Shown here in pieces: positions 46,264 to 54,795 of a stretch of 64,000 bases of DNA. The DNA comes from Flavivirga amylovorans. GTDB taxonomy: Bacteria > Bacteroidota > Bacteroidia > Flavobacteriales > Flavobacteriaceae. The first letter of the stretch is position 1, and the number at the start of each line of letters is the position of its first letter. Position numbers and translations under genes: made by a program. The notes below the pieces were generated by a model. It was not told the origin of the DNA. It did no database searches and was given only the letters and a program-made list of their open reading frames with translations. The stretch is taken from NCBI RefSeq assembly GCF_030540875.1, contig NZ_JAUOEM010000002.1, positions 62,001 through 126,000 of the forward strand, given 5' to 3'.

Positions 46264-46284
46264 TATATTTGTTTCGTAAAACGA
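46264..46284 (+). promoter_or_regulatory. Promoter and operator-like palindrome of microprotein A
   Basis: TATATTTG (46264-46271) matches the -7 consensus; TCGTAAAACGA just downstream (46274-46284) is a palindrome where a repressor could block initiation. Cassette C has the same layout. Confidence 0.5.
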
Positions 46285-46351
46285 TTCATTAGTTGTTTAT
46301 TTCAGTTTTAATGAATCATATTAAGAATCAAAATTTAAAACTAACTTTTTT

Positions 46352-46555
46352 ATGAGTACGAGATATACCAAAGCCGATTTAGAGCAAATTGTATATAAAC
46401 AATTAGATAATCTAAACGCAATGCACGATTTACTGAAAATTATGAAAGTTCAAAATGACCTAATTCAAAGTATCAATCAGACACTCAGAGAAGAAATCGG
46501 TCAATTCAAAGAACAGCAAGTTATGTATCCAACTAGAAGAAAATCAAAATCGTAA
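46352..46555 (+). CDS. 67-aa helical microprotein of defence chassis, copy A
   Basis: MSTRYTKADLEQIVYKQLDN, then a long amphipathic helix and a basic tail ending RRKSKS. 64 of 67 residues equal copy B and about two thirds equal copy C. Predicted coiled coil, no known domain. Transcribed divergently from xre and the effector operon in all three cassettes. Could be an antitoxin, an inhibitor or a co-regulator; unknown. Confidence 0.85.
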   Translation: MSTRYTKADLEQIVYKQLDNLNAMHDLLKIMKVQNDLIQSINQTLREEIGQFKEQQVMYPTRRKSKS

Positions 46556-46576
46556 CTATTAGGAGCGGTGGGAAGG

Positions 46577-46636
46577 TTAAGCTCTTTTGGTTTTTTAGGG
46601 TCGGATTGTGTGATGGCAAAAACCAAATGTGCTTAA
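46577..46636. repeat. Defence-chassis hairpin R-A
   Basis: TTAAGC-TCT-TTTGGTTTTTT pairs with AAAAACCAAA-TGT-GCTTAA, loop TAGGGTCGGATTGTGTGATGG. Begins 21 nt after the microprotein stop. Confidence 0.75.
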
Positions 46637-46660
46637 TGTGCGGTTGGTTTTCCGAATGAA

Positions 46661-46732
46661 ACACAACGTTCTGTATAAGATGTCGTAGCCATCCCGCAGG
46701 GTGGCTATGCATTTTATACCTTGTTGTATGCC
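46661..46732. repeat. attC-like site S12 (short), between cassettes A and B
   Basis: AAC 46665-46667, GTT 46723-46725. GTAGCCATCCCGCAGGGTGGCTA core with changes that keep pairing relative to S11. Flanks match S11 and S13 (GTTGTATGCC). Confidence 0.88.
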
Positions 46733-46773
46733 GTTTTTATTTTATTCATTTCGTTTTTAGCGTTGGCATAAGA

Positions 46774-46832
46774 CATACTCTTTTGCAATTTTTGGCTTTA
46801 GCATTGGCTGGTGCGAATTGCAAATGTGTATG
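46774..46832. repeat. Defence-chassis hairpin L-B
   Basis: CATAC-TCT-TTTGCAATT pairs with AATTGCAAA-TGT-GTATG. Compared with L-A and L-C the inner stem bases differ but both arms changed together (covariation). Confidence 0.7.
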
Positions 46833-46836
46833 GTTT

Positions 46837-47562
46837 TTAAGCGTTGGCTTCTTCCTGAGCGTATTCCGTTTTTAATTCTTCAAATATCTTTTCAATTTCG
46901 GCATAATTCGGTTCCGCTGATAATTGGGTAATATCATAATCTAAACAAAATTCAATGTCCTTTTGCGACATATAATGTTCGTGTATCAATTCCTCGTTAA
47001 TCTGTTCTTGAATGTCAATATATCGTCTTTCTTCTTCGTCTTGACTTTCTATTAAAAATTTTTCGAAGCCATCTTGAATTGCTGATTTAGTTTTTTCTTG
47101 AATTTCGTCTGCGAATTTCAAAATTTCGGTGATTTTTTCATCAACTGTTTCTTGAGCTTTGAAATAAATGTTTCCATTACTGTGGGCAACTTCATTTCGT
47201 TGGTCAACAATTTTCTTGTATTTCCCAATTTGCTCCTTTCTCAATCCGAAAAAAGTAAATAATAGAAATATTCTTCTTTCATTTTCTTTACTATATGTAA
47301 ATGGTGAAGTCGCTGTTGAAAAACAATCATTGAAACCTAATGTGATTTTATCATAATCAGCTTGATGTATTTTCTTGATTTGCCAAACATTAAAATAAAC
47401 GAAACTCATAAACAGCATATGATATGCCATAAAAGAAAATTGATACTTTTCGTTTTCATAATTACTTTTGAAAGAATCCCACAAAAATTCAATATATTCT
47501 TGCTCTACTTGATTTTTAAAACGATTTGGAAGGTAATTTAATATTTCAGTTGCTTCTTCCAT
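46837..47562 (-). CDS. HEPN-domain protein in type I restriction operon
   Basis: About 241 aa, all-helical. RNEVAH at 122-127 is an Rx4H motif of HEPN ribonucleases. Start at the ATG overlapping the hsdM stop (TAATG); an upstream in-frame TTG at 47574 would extend by four residues. C-terminal half acidic and coiled. HEPN proteins are typical suicide RNases in defence; here it may be the abortive backup of the restriction system. Confidence 0.75.
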   Translation of the reverse strand: MEEATEILNYLPNRFKNQVEQEYIEFLWDSFKSNYENEKYQFSFMAYHMLFMSFVYFNVWQIKKIHQADYDKITLGFNDCFSTATSPFTYSKENERRIFLLFTFFGLRKEQIGKYKKIVDQRNEVAHSNGNIYFKAQETVDEKITEILKFADEIQEKTKSAIQDGFEKFLIESQDEEERRYIDIQEQINEELIHEHYMSQKDIEFCLDYDITQLSAEPNYAEIEKIFEELKTEYAQEEANA

Positions 47563-49484
47563 TATTCTGTCCAAACTTTAGCGATACTATCATTAATATT
47601 ATTCTCCTTTTGTTCAATTTCTTTTCCTAAAGTTTCTATTTCATTCTTGATTTTATCAACCTCATCAATTAGTTTTTGTTGCTCCTCAATACTTGGTAGT
47701 GGAATTTTAAGCTCTTTTAAAACTTTCACGGATGCAACATTTTTTATTGCAACACCCATTGTTGTTCTATTAAGGGCTTGTTGAAAAGAATTACTTTCCA
47801 TTAGTAATTTCAAGTATTTAGGTAAAATATTTTCAAGTGGCGTTAATTTTAGAAGTGCTTGGTTAATAATTCCTTTAGGTGCATTTTCTGGTATAATGGC
47901 AACTTTTCCCATAGTACCTGAGCAACTCATAATAATATCATTAGGCTTAATTTCAAAACCTAACATATCATTGAATTTTTCTTCTGTTATAAAATATCTA
48001 AACTCCTCGAATTGATTATTTATGGCGTGTGATTGCTCATAAACAGCAAGACCGTTTTCAACAAAAATCTCTTTTTTTAAACTTCCGCCAAAAGGACCTC
48101 TCTTAAATTTGCATACGTTACCTAGCTTTTCAAGATTTGAGTTAGTTGAAAAGTTAGCAATTTCCTTGTAGGCAAGTACTCTTAAAGAGTAATCACCATT
48201 TTCTGATATTTTTTCTTTTGAAATAGAATAAGCAAAATCTTTATTTTCAAAATCTACTCCTTTTGTTGTTTTATCTTTAAAGTCATTAATTGTTGTAACT
48301 GCTAATTCTAATTGCCCTCCTTTTATTGAGTTTCGTTGAGCGCCTAAACTATAACCATCATTTTCAATATCGATGAAAAGTATTTCTTTGCTATTTTTTG
48401 CTAAAGATTTATCTAAAATAAGAATTGATGTCTTGACGCCACTATAAGGATTAAAGACACCAGCAGGTAGACTAATTACTGAATGTAGATAATCATTAAC
48501 TAACAACTTACGAAGGTCTTTGTATGCTGAGCCATTTTGAAAAATAATACCTTCTGGAACAATTATACCAGCTCTACCATTTGGATTTAAATGTTCTGCG
48601 ATATAATCAACGAAAAGAACTTCACTTCGTTTACTTGAAATTGTAAATTTATTGTGTGGTCTTATACCTCCTTTTGGACTCATAAAGGGTGGATTAGCTA
48701 AAATAACATCAAAATTTTCATTCCAGCGGTCTTCACTACTTAAAGTATCATATTCATAAATATGTGGTTCTGTAAATCCGTGTAAGTACAAATTCACTAA
48801 ACTCAATCGCACCATATCAGGTGAGATATCATAACCAACAAAATTTTGAATGATTTTTTTCTGCTCGTCTGGTGTAAATTGATTGTTGTTTTTTTGTTTA
48901 AGATATTTAAAAGCAGAAATTAAAAAACCAGCAGTACCACAAGCTGGGTCCATTACAGTGTCTGTTTTGTTTGGGTCAACCACAGCAACCAAGAAATCAA
49001 TAATATGTCTAGGTGTTCTAAATTGGCCTGCATCACCTTGAGAACCCATTATTGACAATAAATATTCAAATGCATCTCCTAATTTTTCACTGTGGGTATA
49101 CTCAAATTCACCTATAGTTTTTAAAAATAGTTTTAGCGTTTCTGGGTCACGATATGGTAAATAGGCATTATTAAAAATATCTCTAAATAATTGTGGAATA
49201 TTAGAGTTTTTCTCCATATTCTCAATTGAATCAGAATATAAACGTAACATTTCAATCGCTGTTACTTTTGGGTCAAATAAGTTGTCCCAACTATATTTCT
49301 CAAAGTTTTCAGAGAAAAATTTAGCTTGACCACCTAGTTCAATGGATTCCTTATCCATATCATCCATAAACTTATAAATTAAGCCTATGGTAATTTGTTC
49401 TATCTGTGCTTTTGGGTCAGGAAGTTTGCCAACTAAAATGTCTCGGCAGTCGTCAATTCTTTTCTTTGTTATAGTATCTAACAT
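47562..49484 (-). CDS. hsdM: Type I restriction M subunit fused to a half specificity subunit
   Basis: 640 aa. N-terminal helical HsdM domain (1-170), SAM motif I DPACGTAGF (179-187), catalytic NPPF (264-267), giving N6-adenine methylation. From about 425 a single target-recognition domain with C-terminal spacer helix (PLPSIEEQQKLIDEVDKIKN, typical of HsdS) is fused. Normal HsdS has two TRDs, so the holoenzyme may recognise a palindrome via two fused subunits. Lies 9 nt after hsdR. Confidence 0.92.
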   Translation of the reverse strand: MLDTITKKRIDDCRDILVGKLPDPKAQIEQITIGLIYKFMDDMDKESIELGGQAKFFSENFEKYSWDNLFDPKVTAIEMLRLYSDSIENMEKNSNIPQLFRDIFNNAYLPYRDPETLKLFLKTIGEFEYTHSEKLGDAFEYLLSIMGSQGDAGQFRTPRHIIDFLVAVVDPNKTDTVMDPACGTAGFLISAFKYLKQKNNNQFTPDEQKKIIQNFVGYDISPDMVRLSLVNLYLHGFTEPHIYEYDTLSSEDRWNENFDVILANPPFMSPKGGIRPHNKFTISSKRSEVLFVDYIAEHLNPNGRAGIIVPEGIIFQNGSAYKDLRKLLVNDYLHSVISLPAGVFNPYSGVKTSILILDKSLAKNSKEILFIDIENDGYSLGAQRNSIKGGQLELAVTTINDFKDKTTKGVDFENKDFAYSISKEKISENGDYSLRVLAYKEIANFSTNSNLEKLGNVCKFKRGPFGGSLKKEIFVENGLAVYEQSHAINNQFEEFRYFITEEKFNDMLGFEIKPNDIIMSCSGTMGKVAIIPENAPKGIINQALLKLTPLENILPKYLKLLMESNSFQQALNRTTMGVAIKNVASVKVLKELKIPLPSIEEQQKLIDEVDKIKNEIETLGKEIEQKENNINDSIAKVWTE

Positions 49485-49493
49485 ATATGTTTT

Positions 49494-52025
49494 TTAAGCA
49501 GCAAACTGCTCTAGTTTTATATAATCTTTAATGTACACTGGAATCACTTCACGATATTTTGTTGCAACTGCCTTAAATTGTGAAATGGTCAGTGTAGGAT
49601 TGGTTTGTAATGCTTGAAAATCTTTTGTTTCAATTATTCTTCTAATGTCTTGGTCAACGATATAGGCTTTAAAAAAATATTTCAAAGCTCTAATGTTAAT
49701 GTCATTTTCTTCTGGTGGATAAATAGAAATGAATTTGTCAAATTCTTCTTCTAATAATTCATCCTTTGATTTGAATTTTGGAATAATACCAAATACCTTT
49801 TCTACAACTTCACGAATAGAAACTTTTCTGTCAATTTTGGCAGCTTTTCGCAGTTTTTCTAAATTGAAATATTCTTCTGGTTTATCAAATATTTCTGCTT
49901 GTATATGGCTAACAACGTGTTCCCAATTGCCAAGTTCTACATTCTTTTTTATTATATCATCCATTGCGATTCTGTCTTCAAACTTTTTGAAAAGCTCTCT
50001 GTCAATTCGCATTCCTTCATACCCAATTTGTTCTTCATTAACCGTTAAAATTGGGTCAGGTCTTAAACTGTTGTATTTGTCAATGTCAATTCCGTCACCA
50101 CCATTTTCACCTTTTCCGCTTTTAGGTTTTGGTAGTTTTAGTTTTTCGTCATAATCGAATTTTTCTTCGAAATATTCGCAATTAGCAAAGAAGTCGAATA
50201 ATTTAAACACTTCTTTTTCTTCTTTAATCGTTTCCTCTTCGTTGAGTTCATTTTTAAATTTGTGTGTAAACGTATGTTTACGAGTTCCACGACCTTTTAT
50301 TTGTACAAAATCAGCAGGACTAAATATTGGTCGCATCATACATAAATTAAGTAAATCAGGACAATCGTAACCAGTTGTCATCATACCAACCGTTACACAA
50401 ATTCTAGTTTTACCAGTTTTATAACCTTCTAACCAAGATGATTTTCCATTAAGGTTATTGTTTGTAAAATTGATAGTCATTTGTTGAGCATCACCAACTT
50501 GTGAAGTCACTTGAACCGCGAAATCTGAATTGTATTTATTTGGATATAATTGTTCTGCGAAGTCGTTCAGAATTTCAGTTATTTTTCTTGCGTGATTTTG
50601 ACTAACTGCAAAAATGATTGTTTTGCCAATTTCTTTTGTAATTGGGTCACGTAAAGCATTTTCTAAAAACGTTTTACAGAAAACACGATTTGTTTTTTCT
50701 GAGAAAAACTTTTTCTCAAAATCTCTCGAAACAAAGGTTTCGGTTTCTTCTCCTTCTTCTGTTGTAATTGCAACAGAATAGCCTTCGTCAGAAAGTAATT
50801 GCGTTGTTATTTCTGTTCTAGCATCTAAAACTCTTGGGTTGATTAAGAAACCATCTTTAACACCATCTAGTAAAGAATAACGAAAAGTTGGGTCGCCACC
50901 TTCGCAACCGAAGGTTGCATAGGTGTCTCTGAGCAAACGTCTTTCGATTTCTCTTGGGTCGTTTTCTTTTACTTTGTCAATATCAACACTTTTTAAATAG
51001 TCTTTTGGTGTTGCTGTTAAACCTAATTTATAACCGTGAAAATATTCAAAAACTGCTCTTGCGTTACCAGAAATTGAACGGTGAGATTCATCCGAAATAA
51101 GCAAGTCAAAATCTGTTGGTTTAAACTCGTATCTGTATTTGTTATCGAACATTAAAGATTGAATAGTAGTAACAACTATGTCTGCTTTTCTCCAATCGCT
51201 TTTATGTTCTTTGTAAATAAATGTTGTGTAATCTGGTTTAAGATAATTAGTAAAAGCTTTCCAAGCTTGGTCTTCTAATTCCAATCTGTCTACAAGAAAT
51301 AATACACGTCTTGCGTTTTGAGTTCTTAGAAAAAGTCGAATTACACCAGCAGCAGTAAGTGTTTTTCCAGTTCCAGTCGCCATTTCAAAAAGAAAACGGT
51401 CTTTTTTATTTGCAACAGCTTGTTGTAATTTTTGAATTGCCTTTAATTGGTAATGTCTTAAAAATCGTAATCCATTATTCCAGACAAAGTCTTTACTGTC
51501 AATTGGATTTCCTTTCCATTCAGGCCTTTCTGCATAGTCTGGCATTTGAACGATTGCAATAAAATCATTTTTAATTTCTTCGTTTGCCAATGATGTTCTG
51601 TCAGGATTCCATTCCTTAATTGCTCCAATTTCACTTGGTGAAGGAAATTTGTAAATAGGTTTAGGATTCCCTTTTTCTAAGTTCCAGAGGAAATGTACAA
51701 TTCCATTTGAAAGAATTATAAATTGTGCTCCAACTGTTTTTGCATATTTTCTAGCTTGTTCTTTTGCAACAAGTGGATGAAGACTTTCTTTTTTTGCTTC
51801 TAAAACGCAAATTGGTTTGTTGTTGCTGTCAACCAATAAAAAGTCTAAAGAACCAGACTTTACTTTTTCAAAATCATTTCCCCAAGCATCAACTTCGGTT
51901 TGGGTTATTTTAACATGATTTTCAAGTAAGATATTCGCAGAACCTTGCTCATTGTCAAAGAATCTCCATTCCGCTTCTTCAAGCAGTTGGTTTATTTTAA
52001 TTCTTGCGTGTGCTTCATTTTTCAT
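49494..52025 (-). CDS. hsdR: Type I restriction endonuclease R subunit
   Basis: 843 aa. PD-(D/E)xK nuclease: Asp61 ... Glu76-Ala-Lys78 (SGSLDFLLVD ... CVLEAKK). SF2 translocase: ATGTGKT (216-222), DESH (312-315), TATP, motif VI QIKGRGTRKH. C-terminal helical docking domain. It cuts DNA after ATP-driven translocation. Shorter than EcoKI-type R; of the type I R group with a compact C-terminus. Confidence 0.95.
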   Translation of the reverse strand: MKNEAHARIKINQLLEEAEWRFFDNEQGSANILLENHVKITQTEVDAWGNDFEKVKSGSLDFLLVDSNNKPICVLEAKKESLHPLVAKEQARKYAKTVGAQFIILSNGIVHFLWNLEKGNPKPIYKFPSPSEIGAIKEWNPDRTSLANEEIKNDFIAIVQMPDYAERPEWKGNPIDSKDFVWNNGLRFLRHYQLKAIQKLQQAVANKKDRFLFEMATGTGKTLTAAGVIRLFLRTQNARRVLFLVDRLELEDQAWKAFTNYLKPDYTTFIYKEHKSDWRKADIVVTTIQSLMFDNKYRYEFKPTDFDLLISDESHRSISGNARAVFEYFHGYKLGLTATPKDYLKSVDIDKVKENDPREIERRLLRDTYATFGCEGGDPTFRYSLLDGVKDGFLINPRVLDARTEITTQLLSDEGYSVAITTEEGEETETFVSRDFEKKFFSEKTNRVFCKTFLENALRDPITKEIGKTIIFAVSQNHARKITEILNDFAEQLYPNKYNSDFAVQVTSQVGDAQQMTINFTNNNLNGKSSWLEGYKTGKTRICVTVGMMTTGYDCPDLLNLCMMRPIFSPADFVQIKGRGTRKHTFTHKFKNELNEEETIKEEKEVFKLFDFFANCEYFEEKFDYDEKLKLPKPKSGKGENGGDGIDIDKYNSLRPDPILTVNEEQIGYEGMRIDRELFKKFEDRIAMDDIIKKNVELGNWEHVVSHIQAEIFDKPEEYFNLEKLRKAAKIDRKVSIREVVEKVFGIIPKFKSKDELLEEEFDKFISIYPPEENDINIRALKYFFKAYIVDQDIRRIIETKDFQALQTNPTLTISQFKAVATKYREVIPVYIKDYIKLEQFAA

Positions 52026-52050
52026 AATTCCATTTAGGTTAAAGTGGAAT

Positions 52051-52266
52051 TTAATTCTCCAATTTCAATTCACTAAACACTTCCTTGAACATTTCTCCTG
52101 GATCAATATCAATGGCTAGAGCAATCAAATAGAGTTCATCTGCTCGAAGTTTTGTCGATTCATTTGAAGTCAACTGTGATAGTCGAGCTTGACTGATTCC
52201 AGTCCGTCTGGAAACCATTGCTCTATTCACAGATTTCTTAGTAAGATATAGTCCTAAAGAAGTCAT
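52051..52266 (-). CDS. Xre-family regulator of defence cassette B
   Basis: 71 aa. MTSLGLYLTKKSVNRAMVSR, then RTGISQARLSQLTSNESTKL: HTH, unrelated in detail to the regulators of cassettes A and C. It sits in the same place on the chassis (first gene of operon, divergent to microprotein), so regulators have been exchanged. Confidence 0.82.
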   Translation of the reverse strand: MTSLGLYLTKKSVNRAMVSRRTGISQARLSQLTSNESTKLRADELYLIALAIDIDPGEMFKEVFSELKLEN

Positions 52267-52405
52267 AATACTTTTGAATTTGTTAAGATAAATATATACT
52301 TATTAAATAAAAATGTAGAATATCTAAAGTTTTGTTTTGAATTTAGATAGATTATCATTAGATTTGTTTAGAAAGTCTAAAGAATTATTTATAAAGTATA
52401 ATGAT

Positions 52406-52609
52406 ATGAGCAAAAGATATACCAAAGCTGATTTAGAACAAATTGTATATAAACAATTAGATAATCTAAACGCAATGCATGATTTGTTACGAATTATGAA
52501 AGTTCAAAATGACCTAATCCAAAATATCAATCAAACGCTTAGAGAAGAAATAGGTCAATTCAAGGAACAACAAGTAATGTATCCAACAAGAAGAAAGTCA
52601 AAATCGTAA
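52406..52609 (+). CDS. 67-aa helical microprotein of defence chassis, copy B
   Basis: Start at 52406 by homology (MSKRYTKADLEQIVYKQLDN); the longer frame from 52337 reads non-homologous leader. Differs from copy A at only three residues (positions 3, 29, 40). The near identity, despite different effectors and different regulators, indicates recent exchange or gene conversion of this end of the cassette. Confidence 0.85.
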   Translation: MSKRYTKADLEQIVYKQLDNLNAMHDLLRIMKVQNDLIQNINQTLREEIGQFKEQQVMYPTRRKSKS

Positions 52610-52629
52610 CTATTGGGAGCGGTGGTAAG

Positions 52630-52691
52630 ATTAAGCTCTTTTGGTTTTTTAGCGTTGGATTGTGTGATGGCAAAAACCGAATGTGCTTAAT
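52630..52691. repeat. Defence-chassis hairpin R-B
   Basis: ATTAAGC-TCT-TTTGGTTTTTT with AAAAACCGAA-TGT-GCTTAAT; loop TAGCGTTGGATTGTGTGATGG, sharing TAGCGTTG with L-C. Confidence 0.75.
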
Positions 52692-52712
52692 GTGCGGTTG
52701 GCTTTTCCGCAA

Positions 52713-52850
52713 TGGCATACAACGGTCTCGGCTATGAGTAGTTGCGTGGGTTAGCACTTAACTTTGCAAGTACGCACCAAGTTGGAAATTCCGCAGGAAT
52801 TTCCAAAGTAGGCGAGTAGTAGCAATTACTTATAGCCATTGTTGCCACCA
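52713..52850. repeat. attC-like site S13
   Basis: AAC 52721-52723, GTT 52841-52843. GGAAATTCCGCAGGAATTTCC inner hairpin. Flanks match S12 and S14 (GTTGCCACCA). Confidence 0.88.
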
Positions 52851-52855
52851 GTATT

Positions 52856-54055
52856 TTAATTTATTCTAATATAATAGTAAACAGCTATATTTTTTGGTCT
52901 TGTTTCTTTTTTAGATTCGTCATTAAGTTCTGTTTTTTTGGTTTCTGTTCTTCCATCTCTTGGAACTTCACTTTGAGACCCAGGTCTTTTAGATACATTT
53001 CCATATCTATATGTATCTGTATAACTATGTTTGTGTTCTTTTATCGCATCAGACTGAAATGAGCCAGCTGTTCTATTTCCGCCATCAGGGTCTTTTTGTT
53101 CCTCTGAAACTTCATTTGCATAAAATGGGTCAAAACGATTAAGGCCTCTTAAAAATACTCCTCTCAAATCTGGAACATTTGATTTTCCAGTTTTTCTCTG
53201 ATATTTTGATGATGCCACACTACGTCCATCAGCTGGTGCCCATTTAGATTTTTCAGCGTCCCATTCGCTTGAAGGTTTATCTTCTGTGATTTGAGAAAAG
53301 CTATTCCAGTCGAGCACAGATGTCAGAACAGAACCAATTGGAAATTCTTTAGCAAATCCAACATCGCTTCTTTCTACAACGTGAACTAAATTTTCTCTAT
53401 CTGTGTTAATTGAAAGTATTAATTCATTTTCGGGATATCTCTCACAAGATATACTTATTTGGTCAGGTATTTTTTGACCATCTTCAAGTCCTTGAATTAC
53501 TTTTGTGCTACCAACAACCTTAAAACTCTTAACTGTCGGCATTGGGTCAGAACTCAATCTTTTTCTGTAACTTATATTGAAGATTACATTTTTTGGTGTT
53601 TCAATTACGTCATTTACGAAAAAACCTGATTTTTGATTAACACTAATACATTTTACATATGCTTGCGCTAAGCCAATATCAGGAACGGCTGTGACCGATG
53701 ATTTGTAAAACTTTTGGTCAATTTGAATATCCTCAGCTTTTCTAATTAGCTCCTGAAACTTATTTATTTCATCTTCGGATGCACCAAAATCAAGTCCAAT
53801 TTCTTGCATTAAACCCGTTTTACCAACAGGAATAACTCCGTCCACGCCAAGATTCCATTTACCAGATTTAAAGTCGTCTTTGAATGTTTGAGATTCGAAG
53901 TATGTTTTCAAGTCTTTATTGAAAGAGGATGTTTCAGTTTTCAATACGTGTTTGTAAAGTCCATCTTTCAAAAGAGGAAGACAATCATTTGTCTGTCCAA
54001 ACGTTAAGGCAATTCCTAATAAGATGAAAAGGAATGATGTAATTAGTTTTCTCAT
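52856..54055 (-). CDS. Exported protein with phage-tail-collar-like C-terminus
   Basis: 399 aa. Signal peptide (LITSFLFILLGIALTFGQ). C-terminal ~160 residues have the tail-fibre collar order: GSVLTSVLDWNSF, WAPADGRSVASSKY, VPDLRGVFLRGLNRFDPF, NRTAGSFQSDAIKEHKH and a final AVYYYIRIN. Such domains occur at trimeric fibre tips. A secreted host protein with this tip as a cassette gene is odd; role unknown. Cassette S13-S14. Confidence 0.75.
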   Translation of the reverse strand: MRKLITSFLFILLGIALTFGQTNDCLPLLKDGLYKHVLKTETSSFNKDLKTYFESQTFKDDFKSGKWNLGVDGVIPVGKTGLMQEIGLDFGASEDEINKFQELIRKAEDIQIDQKFYKSSVTAVPDIGLAQAYVKCISVNQKSGFFVNDVIETPKNVIFNISYRKRLSSDPMPTVKSFKVVGSTKVIQGLEDGQKIPDQISISCERYPENELILSINTDRENLVHVVERSDVGFAKEFPIGSVLTSVLDWNSFSQITEDKPSSEWDAEKSKWAPADGRSVASSKYQRKTGKSNVPDLRGVFLRGLNRFDPFYANEVSEEQKDPDGGNRTAGSFQSDAIKEHKHSYTDTYRYGNVSKRPGSQSEVPRDGRTETKKTELNDESKKETRPKNIAVYYYIRIN

Positions 54056-54085
54056 TTTATTTCGATTTGATTGGTTTCTTATATT

Positions 54086-54222
54086 GGTGGCAACGGCTAC
54101 GTATAAGAATAGTTGCGTGGTTTGGTACCTAATTTAGCAAAAGTTAACGAACCAGAGGAAAATCCGCAGGATTTTCCGAGTAAGCAAAGACCAAGCAATT
54201 ATTTTTATACAATGTTAGCAGC
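54086..54222. repeat. attC-like site S14
   Basis: AAC 54092-54094, GTT 54214-54216. GAAAATCCGCAGGATTTTC hairpin. Flanks match S13 and S15 (GTTAGCAGC). Confidence 0.88.
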
Positions 54223-54227
54223 TTTAA

Positions 54228-54620
54228 TTATTTTGAAAAGTACAAAAGAGCATATCCTTCGAATTCTTCTGTAATTTCCACTATCATTTCAGATTCTGTA
54301 AGCTTCTTTAAAGTCATATCTTTTAAAACGTATCCATCATTAGTGAATTTGATAGTATTGTTTTCTCTATCCAATTCATATGTTCCACTAAAGGAACTAA
54401 CAATAGAGTCCGAAGGTGCATTTATTACTACATTATGATACTTTCCATCTTTTTCAAAAGTTAGGTTTTGTATTTGTTCGGCAGTGTATCCAGTACTTTT
54501 TTCGGTTTCAGTCCATTTTCCGTAAACTTCAGAGAATTCAATCTTATATTCAGATTTACAAGAGTTTATGAGAATAGTAATTAAAATCAGTAATACTATT
54601 TTAAAATTAGTTGATATCAT
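54228..54620 (-). CDS. Small lipocalin-like lipoprotein
   Basis: 130 aa. Lipobox VLLILITILINSCKSE. The mature part (VYGKWTETEKSTGYTAEQIQ, SGTYELDRENNTIKFTNDGY) has the GxW-plus-strands look of lipocalin-like lipoproteins. Outer-surface; ligand unknown. Cassette S14-S15. Confidence 0.65.
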   Translation of the reverse strand: MISTNFKIVLLILITILINSCKSEYKIEFSEVYGKWTETEKSTGYTAEQIQNLTFEKDGKYHNVVINAPSDSIVSSFSGTYELDRENNTIKFTNDGYVLKDMTLKKLTESEMIVEITEEFEGYALLYFSK

Positions 54621-54652
54621 TTTTAGGTTTTGGTCGATTTTGTTGTTTATTG

Positions 54653-54790
54653 CTGCTAACGGTTACGTATAAGAATAGTGCGGTTTTGTGTCCGAGGATT
54701 TTCCGCAGGAAAATCAGAGTGACCAAATACGCACTAACCTTTTGATTTAGGATTAAACTTAAGCATTATTTTTATACAATGTTGTAAAAC
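54653..54790. repeat. attC-like site S15
   Basis: AAC 54658-54660, GTT 54781-54783. GATTTTCCGCAGGAAAATC hairpin. Flanks match S14 and S16 (GTTGTAAAAC). Confidence 0.85.
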
Positions 54791-54795
54791 GTTTT

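Larger units (their letters stand above)
41275..46667. mobile_element. Defence cassette A: Dcm + dual-GHKL ATPase + receiver protein
   Basis: One cassette between S11 and S12: hairpin L-A, receiver gene, GHKL ATPase gene, cytosine methyltransferase gene, xre (all minus strand), then the divergent 67-aa microprotein and hairpin R-A. Gene overlaps or 4-5 nt gaps show one operon. Same chassis as cassettes B and C. Confidence 0.75.
46723..52723. mobile_element. Defence cassette B: type I restriction + HEPN protein
   Basis: One cassette between S12 and S13: hairpin L-B, HEPN gene, fused hsdM-S, hsdR, xre on minus strand, then divergent microprotein B and hairpin R-B. About 6.0 kb, large for a cassette. 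Confidence 0.75.

Noticed and set aside
49729-50154. 141-aa plus-strand ORF within hsdR
   Set aside because: Antisense shadow rich in Ser/Phe typical of reversed AT-rich coding DNA.
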